A DNA stretch of 64,000 bases from Epiperipatus broadwayi (GCA_028023455.1 JAQFVV010006309.1:454511-518510); one strand, 5' to 3'. Counted from the first letter of the stretch, positions 47,890-59,159 are shown. The notes: generated from the letters alone by a model not told the origin. Numbers and translations: made by a program.

Positions 47890-49230
47890 GATGATGATGA
47901 TAAATATAATAATAGTAACAACTAGAACAACAACTCATATTATTGGCAGTATAGATCAGCAGCATATAACCAACCACAGAATGTGTTTTCCAAATATAAT
48001 GGAAAAGTAGATAAAGAATACAAGCAAAAATATATGAATATAAAAAGTAATGATACAATAAATAGGATACAGAGATTTTAATTATTAGATTTGTTGAATG
48101 AAAATAATAATAAACTGAATAATAATAATAACCATCATAATGATAATATCATTGAGAATAAAAAGAACTACTCAATCTGAAATAATATCATGAGTCAATA
48201 GTAAAAGTAGTACAATGTTTTTCTGAAAGTAAATGATTTTTGTCAGCCATGTTGGTTTCAACATGAGTATCTGTAAATTGTCTAAGCTATAATACAGATT
48301 TTCCACATTTTATTATAGTTTAAAAGTTTACAATCATTTTAAAATAATGACTAGTTTAAAGGCAATGACTTACAACAAATGATTATTAAAAAAAAACTAT
48401 TTCTAAAATTGTAAACTGTGAAATAATATATCAAAACTTTTTAATATGTTAAAAAAAAAAAATCCACTTTGAAAACCAAGTCAAAGTTTTACAAAACAAA
48501 AATGAATATTTTTTCTTTAAAAAAAATCACAATTGTAATACATGTTCAAATATTTTTTTGCATAATGATTTCCAAAAATATAGATATAAAGAATTAATTC
48601 TAAAGACACCATTATAGCAACAATAATTTTAAAACCTTTAAACTAAAATTATCAAAATCTCTTGAATAGAAAAGTACTGTCATTCAAAACTAATGAGATC
48701 ATTTTTTCCAGATTGAAACAGATTTCCAAAAAAAAAGAAAAAGAAATTAACCGTATTTTAACTTTTTAACATAGTACCAATTTTGAGAAAAATAAAATAA
48801 ATATACTAGTTATAATTGTTTAAAAGTTTATGATGATTGAATTTTAATTATAGTTGTATACTGTTTTATTTTTATTGCCTAGTTTAATTATTAAATGTTT
48901 TTAACATTTACACAGAAAAGATAAACTTTATGTAAAATTTTTTTACTGCGTAGCATGCTTTCCACAAACAGGTTCATCATATTTGTAGCATTTGCACTCA
49001 GAAGTCTATATAATAAGCATATATATTTTTGAAGGACTTAATTTAATATTTAATTATGTTTTGCTTTATGCATATTAATGGATGCTTGCAAAGGATCATC
49101 ATGCTATAAGTAACACGGATTCACGAATTCTCTCAAAAAAATGGAACATTTAAATAAATTTGTATAAAGCAAAACATAATTTAAAAAAGACCTGAAAAAA
49201 GAATGAATCTGTGAATATTCTTTCATATGT
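47890..49230. other. No gene recognised
   Basis: AT-rich. A modest inverted repeat pairs ATTTAATTATGTTTTGCTTTAT at about 49050-49071 with ATAAAGCAAAACATAATTTAA at 49166-49186, just upstream in coordinate of the tRNA-like gene. Confidence 0.5.
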
Positions 49231-49235
49231 CAAAT

Positions 49236-49306
49236 GCATTGAACGGGAAGCGAACCCGGGCCAGCTGCTTGGAAGGCAGCTATGCTAGCCACTAGGCCAT
49301 CAACGC
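49236..49306 (-). tRNA. tRNA-Gly (anticodon TCC), possibly a pseudogene
   Basis: The 71-nt minus-strand sequence folds as a tRNA. The acceptor stem GCGTTGA pairs with TCAATGC (one G-T). Box A is TGGCCTAGTGG. The anticodon arm is GCTGC-CTTCCAA-GCAGC with anticodon TCC, which reads GGA glycine codons. A T-arm CCGGG-TTCGCTT-CCCGT follows, with box B GGTTCGCTTCC. CCA is not encoded, as usual in animals. Two things are odd: the outermost T-stem pair is C-T, and position 60-like A is replaced by C in box B, the same change seen in S2 SINE copy A. The nearest T run that could end polymerase III transcription is about 40 nt downstream. It is either a slightly degenerate tRNA gene or a tRNA pseudogene. 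Confidence 0.8.
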
Positions 49307-49499
49307 TTAATGAAATCTGTAAATATTATATAGACTTCTTAGTGAAAATGCTAGGAATATGATGAAATGGTTCATCAAAAGCATGCTAAGCAGAAAAATA
49401 AATTTATATAAAGTTTACCTTTATGTGTAATGTGTTCAAAACATTCATATAATTTTTCAATAGATTCGAGAAAGAAGTTTTACGAATTATTTTTTATTT

Positions 49500-50420
49500 T
49501 TTAAAAGTAAATTTATTGACTATGAATGCAAAGAAGAGATAGTAAGGCAAATATAAAGAAAAAACAAATTGTCTTGAATCATGATGAGCATTTGGACAGT
49601 TTGAGCAACATGCACTTTTTTCAACAGTCTTATCATTCTTTTTAAAATTGAGAGTTCAGTATCTTTACTTGATAAACCATGGGCAGGGAAACAAAACACA
49701 TTCCTCAGCCTTATGATCTTTATAGGAGAACTGATTCTTTGGCTCTCAATTGTCTGAAACAGGCACACCTAATCATGGCTAGAGCCATCTTAGTGGCTAT
49801 GTAAAGTGACTTTTTGCACAAATTGTTAAGAGAACCCCCCAGTGCTGACACAAAAACTATTCTGGCAACACCACAAACTTCCAGGTATCATTATATATTA
49901 TTTCCAGTGAAATCATATGATCCCTCTTTCTGACAGCTTTGATCTAGCACAAAAGTTCATTATGTAAATTACCACCACTCTTCCCAAATATCAGATGGCA
50001 TCTCATTGTTCAGACTATATAGTTCATCATAATTGACAGTCTAATTATTCTAAAGATTCCCGTTTTCTGGCATTCATTCAGATTAAAAGTCCATTGTTTA
50101 TAGGATGTCATCCAACATTGAGTATTGCTCTGCATTTATTTAATATCACACAAACAAAGAGGAGATGCAGCATTGATACATTTTCTTGACTGCACATTTG
50201 GCAAACCGGATTTAGTTTGGCAAAACCTTTCTTCATAACTAAGAATTCACTGGTGGAGAGTGCAGTCAAATTTACTTTTATGATGAAATCCAGAAATCTT
50301 CCCTCTAGCATCCAGAATTTTAATTTCCTGATTAACAGATCATTTGAAAGACCCAAGAAGCCACAAGGAGTAGGTGTGGTAGTGTTAAGCAATTGGTGCA
50401 CATCCCAATATTTCAATTTA
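49500..50420 (-). pseudogene. LINE ORF2 C-terminal remnant with CCHC motif, minus strand
   Basis: The minus-strand frame 50416-50108 gives 102 codons ending in CQMCSQENVSMLHLLFVC, a C-x2-C-x8-H-x4-C knuckle with the same spacing as the LINE at 4.2 kb, preceded by a tether-like FLDFIIKVNLTAL stretch. A further minus-strand frame at 49768-49520 (GLSSKDTELSILKRMIRLLK) could be the tail of the same element, since the stretch between is broken by stops. No RT core is present. The family and function (target-primed retrotransposition) are inferred from the knuckle. Confidence 0.6.
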
Positions 50421-50424
50421 GCTG

Positions 50425-51000
50425 GATTATTTAAAAAAAAATCAAAAGTTTTTTACATCTTTCCAAATACATTCAACTGATATTAATACTCATAGGGTAA
50501 TAGTATAGAATATAATGTTTTGTGTGGTATTATTCTTTCTTCTTTTTCAGTGTTTCTGGCTTAACCAGAGACCATAATATCATGAGAGGTGAACTAGTAA
50601 TCTTTAAATTCATGATAATGAATTTAACATATTCCTCAAACTATGTAGACTATTCTGTCAAATATAAGAATCAGGAAAAGTTTTATATATTTATCTTTGA
50701 TAGTAGTCATAATTTCTTCATTTTTTTAAGGACAAAATGTTATAGATTATCACATTAGATGAAGTATGGGATTACTACTATTATCAAGGGAATAGCTTCT
50801 TTAAATATTCTTTTTTCCTCTCCAATATTTTTACATTTTCCGAATCAAACTTATGATCATTATTATATGTATAGTCTGCTGCTTTTGATATATATGTTTT
50901 TCCTCTATTGTTTTAATGAAGTAGTTAGTTTCATTGATATATGACTTTACTCAAAGATAAGTATGTAAAATATCTACTAATTACTATCATTGATAAAATA
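50425..51000. other. No gene recognised
   Basis: AT-rich with short hydrophobic frames that lack supporting features. Confidence 0.5.
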
Positions 51001-51002
51001 TT

Positions 51003-51211
51003 CTAATTGTTAGAATATTATTAAATTCAGTACTCACAAATCTAAAGATCATTTGTTCATTGACCATGCTAGTATAGGCATTGGTCAGGCCAATAATTCA
51101 TAAAAGAAAAAAAATAACCAGATGAGTGTAATTAATTGAATAAATATATATAAAGTTTGAATCTTTGTAAAAACAATCATATTTAAACTAAATAATAGAA
51201 ATGGCCAACAT
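51003..51211 (+). mobile_element. tRNA-derived SINE (S1) copy
   Basis: CTAATTGTTAGAATATTATTAAATTCAG, AAAGATCATTTGTTCATTGACC and ATGCTAGTATAGGCATTGGTCAGG align with the head and body of the copy at 16.8 kb. The tail TATAAAGTTTGAATCTTTGTAAAA ... ATAATAGAAATGGCCAAC also matches. Diverged. Confidence 0.6.
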
Positions 51212-51299
51212 AAAAATAAAATACCATTATCACACACTTTCAGACATATAATTACTCAATATGGATTATCAAACATTACAAAAAGTAGATATAAATCTC

Positions 51300-52985
51300 A
51301 ACATAGTAGAAAATAAATTAACTTTCCTATGTAAATGTGAAGGAATTATTGTAAAGTATGCAAACAAAAGTTCCCATTTATCCCCCAAGAGTTGATAAAA
51401 TTATTTACAAATCAAGTGAGGCTCTTTAAGAGAAAATAATATTCAATGGTAGTAACACAAAATAATTGCTAAAAACCAATTTACTAATGAAGATTTTGCA
51501 ACAGACTTTTGGTCTATAAAAAAAAAATTATAGATTACATAAAAAACAAAAGAATGTTGAAAAGAGATAAGTATGTAATATTTAATTTTATTTGCTAACA
51601 CAGAAATAGTACATAATTTAGACAGTAAGAATTTGTAAATCTACTTGAGAATATCAAGCCTCATACTTCACCAAACAATTTAATAGCTATGGCTATTAAA
51701 AATCTTAGATTTAAACATATAACAGATGTTGAAACTTATTTTCTGGAGAAAGAATGAAACTTTGCAATCACATCTCTAATATTTCATTTTTATCTAAAAG
51801 GGCAGCAATTAAAAAAGGCATTCAAAAATTGCCTCTAGTAAAAGCAGCAAAATTATGTCAAAAATAAACAAAGCACTTACGAGTTATCAAAAATACAAAT
51901 AAAACTTATATATGTTTAAGGGAAGCCATTAAATATCTCAAACTAGATAAATCTATAAATATTTTCTCTTCTGACAAAGACAATGCTGTAGTTGTTGGAT
52001 ATTATTGATTATATCAGCTAAATAAAAAAAAAACTCTTCACACAAATCCAATACAAAAGTTGGAAAAAAGTTCTATACCATCTACAGAAATGAAGCTGCA
52101 AGTAAAACCATTGCAAATATTTCACCAAGTCAAACAAAAAGTCAATTACTTTAGCACAATGACATTTCTATCATCTAACTAAAATCCATAAGGTTATGTT
52201 CCATTTGTCTTAAAATTATTAAGTTTTAGGCATATATGTTATAATTTTTTGTGAAAGATTTTAATAACATGGGAATATCAAGAACACGAATATAGAAAAA
52301 ATTAACATCTTGATATCTTTAATGTGGAAAGTTTATTCACAAAAATTCTCAATGATGAAGTATTATTTGTTGTAAAAAGTAAATGAAATGCAACTTACAA
52401 ACCAGAATAATTTTTTCTAATGAAAGTCTAATGAAACTTTCAAAATTTTACATTATAACAACATCGTCTTATTACAGTATGGATTTCTCTCAATAAAATC
52501 AAAATATGGCTCTGCGTTGATCATCACTAATACTAATTAGTAATATTTATGTAAAAAGAATTTGAAACTATTAGCATAAATATTATTCCATCTCCATTAT
52601 AAACCTTTTGTACTATGCCAATGGTACATTTATTATATAGACTTATAGTTGAAATCTTATTCTCAACATTTTGGTTTCACATCATTACCATATCTCATTC
52701 AGTTAAATTAAAACAGAGTTAAACAACAAAAATTTACATTCTTAGATGTTCTTGTGATGAGACTTTTTCACAAAATAGACAACTACACATTCATGAAAAT
52801 ATTTAGCATATACCCAATAATTATAGAAATACAAAAATAAGAGTAATATTATCATTAATGGATAAAGCAAAAAAAAATGTTTAGATACCAATGACATAGG
52901 GGGGGGGGAGTTCAACATAGAACAAATTTTCATAATGATTCTCTATTAACTATTATTAAAAAATAAATAATAAATAAATAAACAA
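51300..52985 (+). pseudogene. Penelope-like element reverse transcriptase, decayed
   Basis: The plus strand holds the N-terminal and RT parts of a PLE polyprotein in shifting frames. In order: REAIKYLKLDKSINIF and SSDKDNAVVVV (about 51915-52005; PLE ADKGxAxVV block), LEKSSIP, HLTKIHKVMF at about 52172-52203 (PKIHK motif), YGFLSIKSKYGSAL (about 52480-52515; the GSxLSP region), YKPFVLC, then the catalytic box, then FTFLDVLV at 52739-52756 and SLMDKAKKN at about 52850-52880. The catalytic YxDD is now Tyr-Ala-Asn-Gly at 52614-52625, so both Asp are lost. PLEs prime reverse transcription on nicked DNA or telomeric ends. No GIY-YIG domain follows before 53.2 kb. Many stops and frameshifts show this is an old copy. 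Confidence 0.8.
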
Positions 52986-53214
52986 TAAAAAAAAACAGCA
53001 AAAGAAAAACAATGAACAGTATTATAGTGTATATATACATCTTATGAATAGCAAAAAATAAAGATAATGTATAGATAAAAAAAAGTGCAACTTGACAAAA
53101 CCACAGCACTGATAAATCTTAATCTTTGCAAAACTTGAAAAGCTTAAAAATAACTGCGTTTATGAAATGTCATGTGAAAATACAAATATATATATAATTA
53201 ATTAACCTATTCAT

Positions 53215-53690
53215 TCAGTATAGTGAATGTTTACTATAGTAAATACAGGGATTTTGAACTTAGGATTTTCAGTCTATATTCATCCTTCACTCCATTTAAA
53301 ACAGCCAATACACATGATCACACAAATATGAAAAAGATAAATAATCCACAATATGCATATTTCATGCAAAACCAGTACTTATAAATTAGGTTAGATAATC
53401 TGCTACACATATATACAATCAGTATTAGGCTTATATTAAGAGAGCAATTCTTTAAACTTTAGTGGAGAGGCTTCAATCTTCGCATCCCTCCTACAAATTT
53501 AATGTCCATTTCATTGAAAAACCAATGATGAAATGCTCAAAACCATTGGTGGATTTGATTTTGTAATAATACTCATGTAGATATTATATTAATCTAACCC
53601 CTCATATTAGCAGACCATTATGTATCCATTTATATTAAAAGGAGAGAGATGGGTTGGACTTATACTGTGAAGTAACCTATTTCCAAGGCA
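53215..53690. mobile_element. F1-like element, copy 1 of a tandem pair
   Basis: Starts TGAATGTTTACTATAGTAAATACAGGGATTTTGAACTT. It continues through ACACATGATCACACAAATATGAAAAAG, ATTTCATGCAAAACCAGTAC and AAGAGAGCAATTCTTTAAAC, then CCAATGATGAAATGCTCAAA, the F1 order. The unit restarts near 53705. Confidence 0.7.
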
Positions 53691-53699
53691 ATAAGTAAT

Positions 53700-54150
53700 T
53701 AACCTATTTATTCCGTATACTGAATGTTTACTATAGTAAATAGAGGGATTTGAACTTAAGATTTTTAGTCTGTATTCCTCATCCATTTCATCTAAAACAA
53801 TCCATACACATGACCACACACATGTGAAAAGGATAAACATCACATGACCACCACTTCTGGCATCCATTGATTACTCTAGCTTGCTGTGTACAGTGCTCAA
53901 AACCCTTGGTGGATTTGATATTGCAGTCATACTCATGTAGACATTATGTTAATCTAACACTTCATATCATTAGACAATTACATATCCATTTATACTGATA
54001 AGAGAAGCATGAGCTAAACTTATTCTATGATATAACTTATTTCCAAGGCAAGCAAAATATGTATATTGGGGATCATTTGTCTTTTTCACATGTGTCATCA
54101 TGTGTATTAATTATTTGAGATGGAGTATCCCTCTATTTAGTTTATATATT
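53700..54150. mobile_element. F1-like element, copy 2, with long TIRs
   Basis: The left TAAATAGAGGGATTTGAACTTAAG ... CACATGACCACACACATGTGAAAAGGATAAAC pairs with right-hand GATCATTTGTCTTTTTCACATGTGTCATCATGTGTATTAATTATTTGAGATGGAGTATCCCTCTATTTA. The middle keeps GTGCTCAAAACCCTTGGTGGATTTGAT in common with copy 1. Noncoding. Confidence 0.7.
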
Positions 54151-54154
54151 GTAC

Positions 54155-55180
54155 CCTTACCAAATCTTAAAGAGACTCTCTGGCTAGCCTTGAGAAAAGT
54201 ACTACATCTAATTTACGATCATTCTTGGGCTAATATTCATTAAAACAATACTTATTAAAACAATAATACTTTGATTAGCTCAGAATAACATCTAAAAAAA
54301 TTAACATTTAAAATAATTTATCTTATTTAAATAATAAACTAAGAAAATCAAAAACCACATAAATTAAATATGAAGGTTCAAATTGAATTTCCAGCTTATT
54401 TATTATACTAACAACTTAAACTATGACTAGCTCATTATTTATTACTAAAATATGGGTCGATTAAAAATACTAATAAAAATTGTAAAAACTCTTTGCATGA
54501 GACATTCAGCAAGGTACACTGTTGGTTTAACATTGATGATATGTCCCGAAAGATATACTCTCAATGACATAAGAATATTACTGCTACTTAATTTATATAA
54601 CAAAACTCTTTTGTAATACTCTCATGACTCATAACACACATAAAATAATCCAAATTAAATAATCTATAAAATTTATTATAAAACAATAAATCAATTACTA
54701 TTCCTTCATAAAATAATATTTAAATCTAATATAAACTAAAAATTCTTATTCTTTATTATTTTATCTAACTCTTACAATCATTCAACATCTTAGGTTCATC
54801 TAATAATAATAACAACAAATAAATTATTACCATGAACTAAATATAATGAGGGAGTTTACATATATTCAACTACTCTTCCAAATCAACAACGAACAACTAG
54901 AATATTTTCAATATTCTTAAAAGCATACATCTATTTGACTACTACTCTTCAATAAACACCAGTAAAATTATACATTTTCATAAAAACATCAGATAAAATA
55001 TTTTTAATGAATTCTAAAACATTTCAGCTTATATTATGCTATAAAAATCTTTTATTTCTTATGTGGCATTTAAGAAAATATTATATTCTTACTATTATTG
55101 CAATATTAAATATTTTAAAATTAGCTTTGTATAATTTTCATAATCACCAATAATAAGATCTGTAATAATAATTATTGATT
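54155..55180. other. No gene recognised
   Basis: AT-rich; no motif. Confidence 0.5.
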
Positions 55181-55184
55181 ACTC

Positions 55185-55225
55185 AGGCTAGCATTGAGTG
55201 GCACTACTGTATGGAGAGTTTTTCC
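55185..55225. repeat. Solo MITE end
   Basis: GGCTAGCATTGAGTGGCACTACTGTATGGAGAGTTT matches the right end of the MITE at 17838-18013. Confidence 0.65.
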
Positions 55226-55244
55226 TGTTTTAATAACTAAGTTG

Positions 55245-55380
55245 TCTTATAGGATTATTTGCTGTTATCATATTAGCAGTTTCTTTAAATTTTCCCTTTT
55301 TTTACCTTTTTTTCTCCCAGTCCAACATTCTTGCATATGTTCTTTGATACTTTACACACAATTTTGATGGGGCAGCTAGT
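55245..55380 (-). pseudogene. PLE-like GIY-YIG C-terminal scrap, second copy
   Basis: The minus strand reads RTYARMLDWEKK, a stop, then GKFKETANMITANNPIRQL. It parallels 16135-16320 (ILDQEEKAKGRKF, KEAANMIVANNP). In the family the Glu of the KEA/KET helix is the catalytic metal ligand. Only the tail is present. It sits directly beside a solo MITE end. Confidence 0.45.
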
Positions 55381-55449
55381 TTTGCACACACATATATATA
55401 CATAGAAATAAAATGTCTATTAATTAAAAACTACTGAAATAATAAAAAT

Positions 55450-55604
55450 AATAAATATAATGGTAATTAACTATTATATACAGTTTTTCAATTCACAGAA
55501 GTACTTTCAGTTTAATAGCAGTTGAGCAAGGTTAAGGAATTAACAGAAAATACTTCTGTAGATTGAAAGACTGTATATAATATTTAATGACCATCATATT
55601 TATT
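55450..55604. mobile_element. Foldback MITE, ~155 bp
   Basis: ATAAATATAATGGTAATTAACTATTATATACAG ... CACAGAAGTA is mirrored by TACTTCTGTAGATTGAAAGACTGTATATAATATTTAATGACCATCATATTTAT. Arms are about 60 bp. Noncoding. Confidence 0.8.
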
Positions 55605-55742
55605 ACTATTATTGTTATATATATGTATGTGTATGTATTGTGCCAATAGTCCTTGCTCTTAAAAAGAAAAAAAATGGAAAAGTAATGAGGATCCCCATAG
55701 AAAAATATATAAATTTTGATTAACACATTTTATAGAATCATC

Positions 55743-55935
55743 TAATTGGTTAGCACATTATCTTAAGTTTAGCCTTTATAAGTATAAAGGTCATTGTTCA
55801 ATTCTCATTCTACTCTGTCATTACTCAGACCAGCGACAGCTAAAATAGAAAGGAATTGTGTCCTGTATGAATTATGAAAAGCATAAATAAAATTAAAAAC
55901 AAAACTAGATAATAGAAAAAGTCCAACCAATAATT
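55743..55935 (+). mobile_element. tRNA-derived SINE (S1) copy
   Basis: TAATTGGTTAGCACATTATCTTAAG (box A side), then AAGGTCATTGTTCAATTCTCATTCTA (box B side), CTCTGTCATTACTCAGACCAGCGACAGC, and a tail ACTAGATAATAGAAAAAGTCCAACC. The 3' body differs from the 16.8-kb copy, so this may be a subfamily. Confidence 0.6.
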
Positions 55936-55939
55936 ATCT

Positions 55940-56800
55940 TAATTTATTATAACTTTCTGACTGTTTAATATATTTAGATAAAAAGGGAAATAATTTCCAA
56001 TACATCTACCTGTTAAAATTGACAGTTGTCCATAAAAAATTTTAGTCTTATTAAAATAATGAAAAATCTGGAGTTTCTGTTTAAGTTTTTATTTTAATAG
56101 AAGAATTTAAGAAAGTAATCAATCAAGAGAAAATGGTCTGAGTTTCTGAACTGGTAAATGATTGTGATAGTGTGAAATTGAGATGAGAGATGCACTGACA
56201 TAAACTAAAAAATGTGAAACTAATCAATCATTATTTATTATTGTTCATAAGCAGTTTTAGTAATATAAATGAAAGAGTTGAACTATGACCCACAGATTAA
56301 TTCTAGCCTTCTATTGATACTATACTAAATCATGTAGAGCAATAACTTTCTTGGGAAAAAAGCAATTGGAAAATAAAAACTTTGTTTCTCTACTATTTAT
56401 AAAAGAAGGCTCAACTATGCTTTACTTTTCAGCTGAAGACATGCAAAAGAAATGAAAAATAAATCCACACACAAACAAACAACTTTTATGCTCAAAGAAT
56501 AGCAGCCTATATTATTCAGATTACAATGAAATATAACCCAAAATTGTTCACTGATATTCTTAAAATATTTCTTAAACATGACATTTAAACATCAGAAGTG
56601 TTAAAAAAGTTTTTTTTCATAAAGCCTTTGTTTTTAAGTCTGTCATTCTTCCAGTTTGATAAATGTCTTAGAAAATTCAAAACGAACATTGAATTTTATA
56701 ACACCCTAAAATCTGATAAGACTAGAGTCAACATCCTGAATATATTGACTTTTTTGACAAATTATTCAAGAGTAGTAATTAATTTATTGAGTGCACAAAA
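55940..56800. other. No gene recognised
   Basis: AT-rich; the 105-codon frame at 56598-56915 runs into the foldback repeat and has no domain. Confidence 0.5.
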
Positions 56801-56804
56801 AGCA

Positions 56805-57120
56805 TATGTAAATACTTTAAACAGCTTTAACGTGTATTCAATGCACTTTAAATTTTGTAATAATCAAGCATATTTTGCCGATAAAGGGAACCTTCCAAAC
56901 CACGACACAAGATAGCGACTTTTATAAATATAAGATGCTTCAGATCCATCTATATAAGTGAACATTTAGATTAAAGATAAGATGGCCACTCTTATCTTTA
57001 TAAAAGTCACTATCTTATATTGTAGTTTGGAAGGTTCTCTCTATCGACAAAATAAGTTTGATTATTACAAATTTTAAAGTGCATTGAATACAGGCTAAAG
57101 TATTTGCAAATTATTCAAGT
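56805..57120. mobile_element. Foldback element, ~315 bp, with ~130-bp arms
   Basis: The left arm (GTAAATACTTTAAACAGC, GTGTATTCAATGCACTTTAAA, GTAATAATCAAGC, GATAAAGGGAACCTTCCAAAC, AGATAGCGACTTTTATAAA) is inverted at 56990-57117 (TTTATAAAAGTCACTATCTTA, GTTTGGAAGGTTCTCTCTATCG, TTTAAAGTGCATTGAATAC, AAGTATTTGCAAAT). The two arms are separated by about 55 bp. Confidence 0.85.
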
Positions 57121-57122
57121 AG

Positions 57123-57975
57123 ATTGTCATCGATTAGCCCCTGCACACTGCCTGATGTTGCTGTTTCCAGGCAAATGCACAGAAATATACTGCTCATGCA
57201 GCCTATAGAACAGTTCTATTCATATTGGCTGCTAAGCAGCTTTTATGCTTCACGGTACTATTGCTCACTTCACAGATCGCTACAGTATGATGTGAGGATG
57301 TGTAGAATTCAAGTTGTCCTAAGTCTTTGCATGTGCATTGAAGTACTTATTTTTTATATGACCTGACATAGTTTTAGATAGTATTAATTGTAAGACAAAA
57401 GACGCGCTTCCGTACATATATTTTTAAGGTTAAATGAATTTCAAAAGTGTACATTCCAGCATTATATAGAAATCATGCGTAAAACATATTTTGCACAGGG
57501 ACAGCTATGAGACTTTCAAAGCATAAGCTTGGCTTGATCAAAGAGTAATTTTCAAATCGAATTGCGTTTTGTAAATTGTTTTAAAATAGTGTTGAAAAAA
57601 ATTTTTTTTTGATCAGACGTTAATTGAAAAAAGGAAATATTAGATTTTATTAAATAATTGTGAATTTAAAAATGTTGTGTATATTATGATGGATGATCCT
57701 TTGAATCGTCAAAACCATCGGATCTCCTTCCCTGCCAATTCCAGCACTACGCGCTGAGATGGATAATGTTTTAAAAATTGTCTCACATGTGACGGACGAT
57801 CCTTCAGATCGGCAAACACATTGGATCTCCCCTCCCTGCAAATTCCAGCACTATGCACTGACATGTAGTAGTGTAAAAAAAAAAATTGTAAATCAGCCTG
57901 GTAACATTATATCTATTGGGTTTTGACTAGCAACAGCGACATCAGGCAGTATGTCTGAGCTAATTGACGATAACC
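57123..57975. mobile_element. ~850-bp TIR element, GC-richer than surroundings
   Basis: TTGTCATCGATTAGCCCCTGCACACTGCCTGATGTTGCTGTT at 57125-57166 is inverted at 57934-57972 (AACAGCGACATCAGGCAGTATGTCTGAGCTAATTGACGATAA). The interior has no transposase; an 80-codon frame (57124-57366) starts in the TIR and shows no domain. It abuts the foldback at 56805-57120, so the two may be one compound element. Confidence 0.7.
57691..57880 (+). repeat. Degenerate tandem repeat, ~103-bp period
   Basis: GGATGATCCTTTGAATCGTC ... ATCGGATCTCC ... AATTCCAGCACTACGCGCTGA recurs as GGACGATCCTTCAGATCGGC ... TTGGATCTCC ... AATTCCAGCACTATGCACTGA from 57794. It lies inside the TIR element. Confidence 0.8.
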
Positions 57976-57979
57976 TTCA

Positions 57980-59050
57980 AGTAATTTTAAGCAAATATAT
58001 CATATGTTTGTATATTACAATGCTTATGCTAATATAACATGATCACCATTTTTTATGTTTACATAAGCTGTTATAATGGAGACAAAACTCTCCTAGCACA
58101 TGATATGTATTAAACTTAATTTGGGAGATTTTATACACTTGGTATCGACTTCTCCAGACAAAAAATCAATCATAGCTTTAAGTTATATCTTTTGATTTTT
58201 CCAGGGATGGGACAAAAACCTGTTTAGTGCTTAGATCCCTCAATAAGAGGTGAATAGATTATGAATATGATTGTTCATGAATAATCATTCAAGAAAATGC
58301 ATATAATTTCCAATTTATTTTATGTTTAATAAGATTCTCATTAATGTTTTTGATTATATTTATGCAAACAAATGTATTCTATCCATTCAAATTTTGAATT
58401 ACTAGCTGGAATTATTGTATTTTCCTATATTACTTTCTCAATAATTTTATATTAATGTTCATAGATACATTATTCCTGAGTGGTAGAGAAAAATAATATA
58501 AAAAATATAGCAAGCCTAATAAGAAGATTAAAATTTTGATCAAAAAACTATGTAGTTGAAGAAAAAATAACCAATTGTCAAGAATTAAATGCTAAAGTTA
58601 AAAGCAGATGTTACATCAAGGAAAAAACACTGAGTTCAAGACATTAAGAATACCTATGATTTACAAATTTATAAATTACACATGGTAAAAATTAATTTGT
58701 AAATGAAAATAATAGATAAATAAAAATAATAGAAGATAAATACAAAACACAGCACTTCTGAGACTTCTTTCTTACAACACAGGATTGAAAGAATAGCTAT
58801 GATTTAGATGTTTTCAAAATGTAAAAAGAATGTGCTTATGAAAGTTTTTTAGAATAAGCATTGTTGGAGCAATTCCCTATAGAGAGAACGTAGTAAGTTA
58901 CATGAACAACATGAGAATCATGTTTAAAGAAGATAAGTGGATTCAAAAAGAGAGTTACATAAGAATTCATATAATTTCAAATGATTGGAAAGTCAGGAAA
59001 GTATTAATTTAGATGTTTTTCTTGAGTCAGAAAATATCATTTTGCAAATA
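57980..59050. other. No gene securely recognised
   Basis: A diverged left end of the 17.8-kb MITE may be present at about 58068-58100 (AGCTGTTATAATGGAGACAAAACTCTCC). The rest is AT-rich and may be eroded 5' sequence of the retrotransposon that follows. Confidence 0.4.
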
Positions 59051-59159
59051 AACTCATAGAGAAAAAACCAGTCATGTGTGTAAAAAAATGTCACATAGAG
59101 AAAGGTGTCAAAGAAAGAAGGGAAGGAAGGGAAAATTAAATTATTAAACAGAAAGTGTA

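Noticed and set aside
47795-48058. Poly-Ile and poly-Tyr reading frames on opposite strands
   Set aside because: Both are translations of the (AAT)n microsatellite.
20561-52911. Homopolymer C/G runs near 20561, 45731 and 52903
   Set aside because: Simple homopolymers with no flanking structure; lengths may also be sequencing-sensitive.
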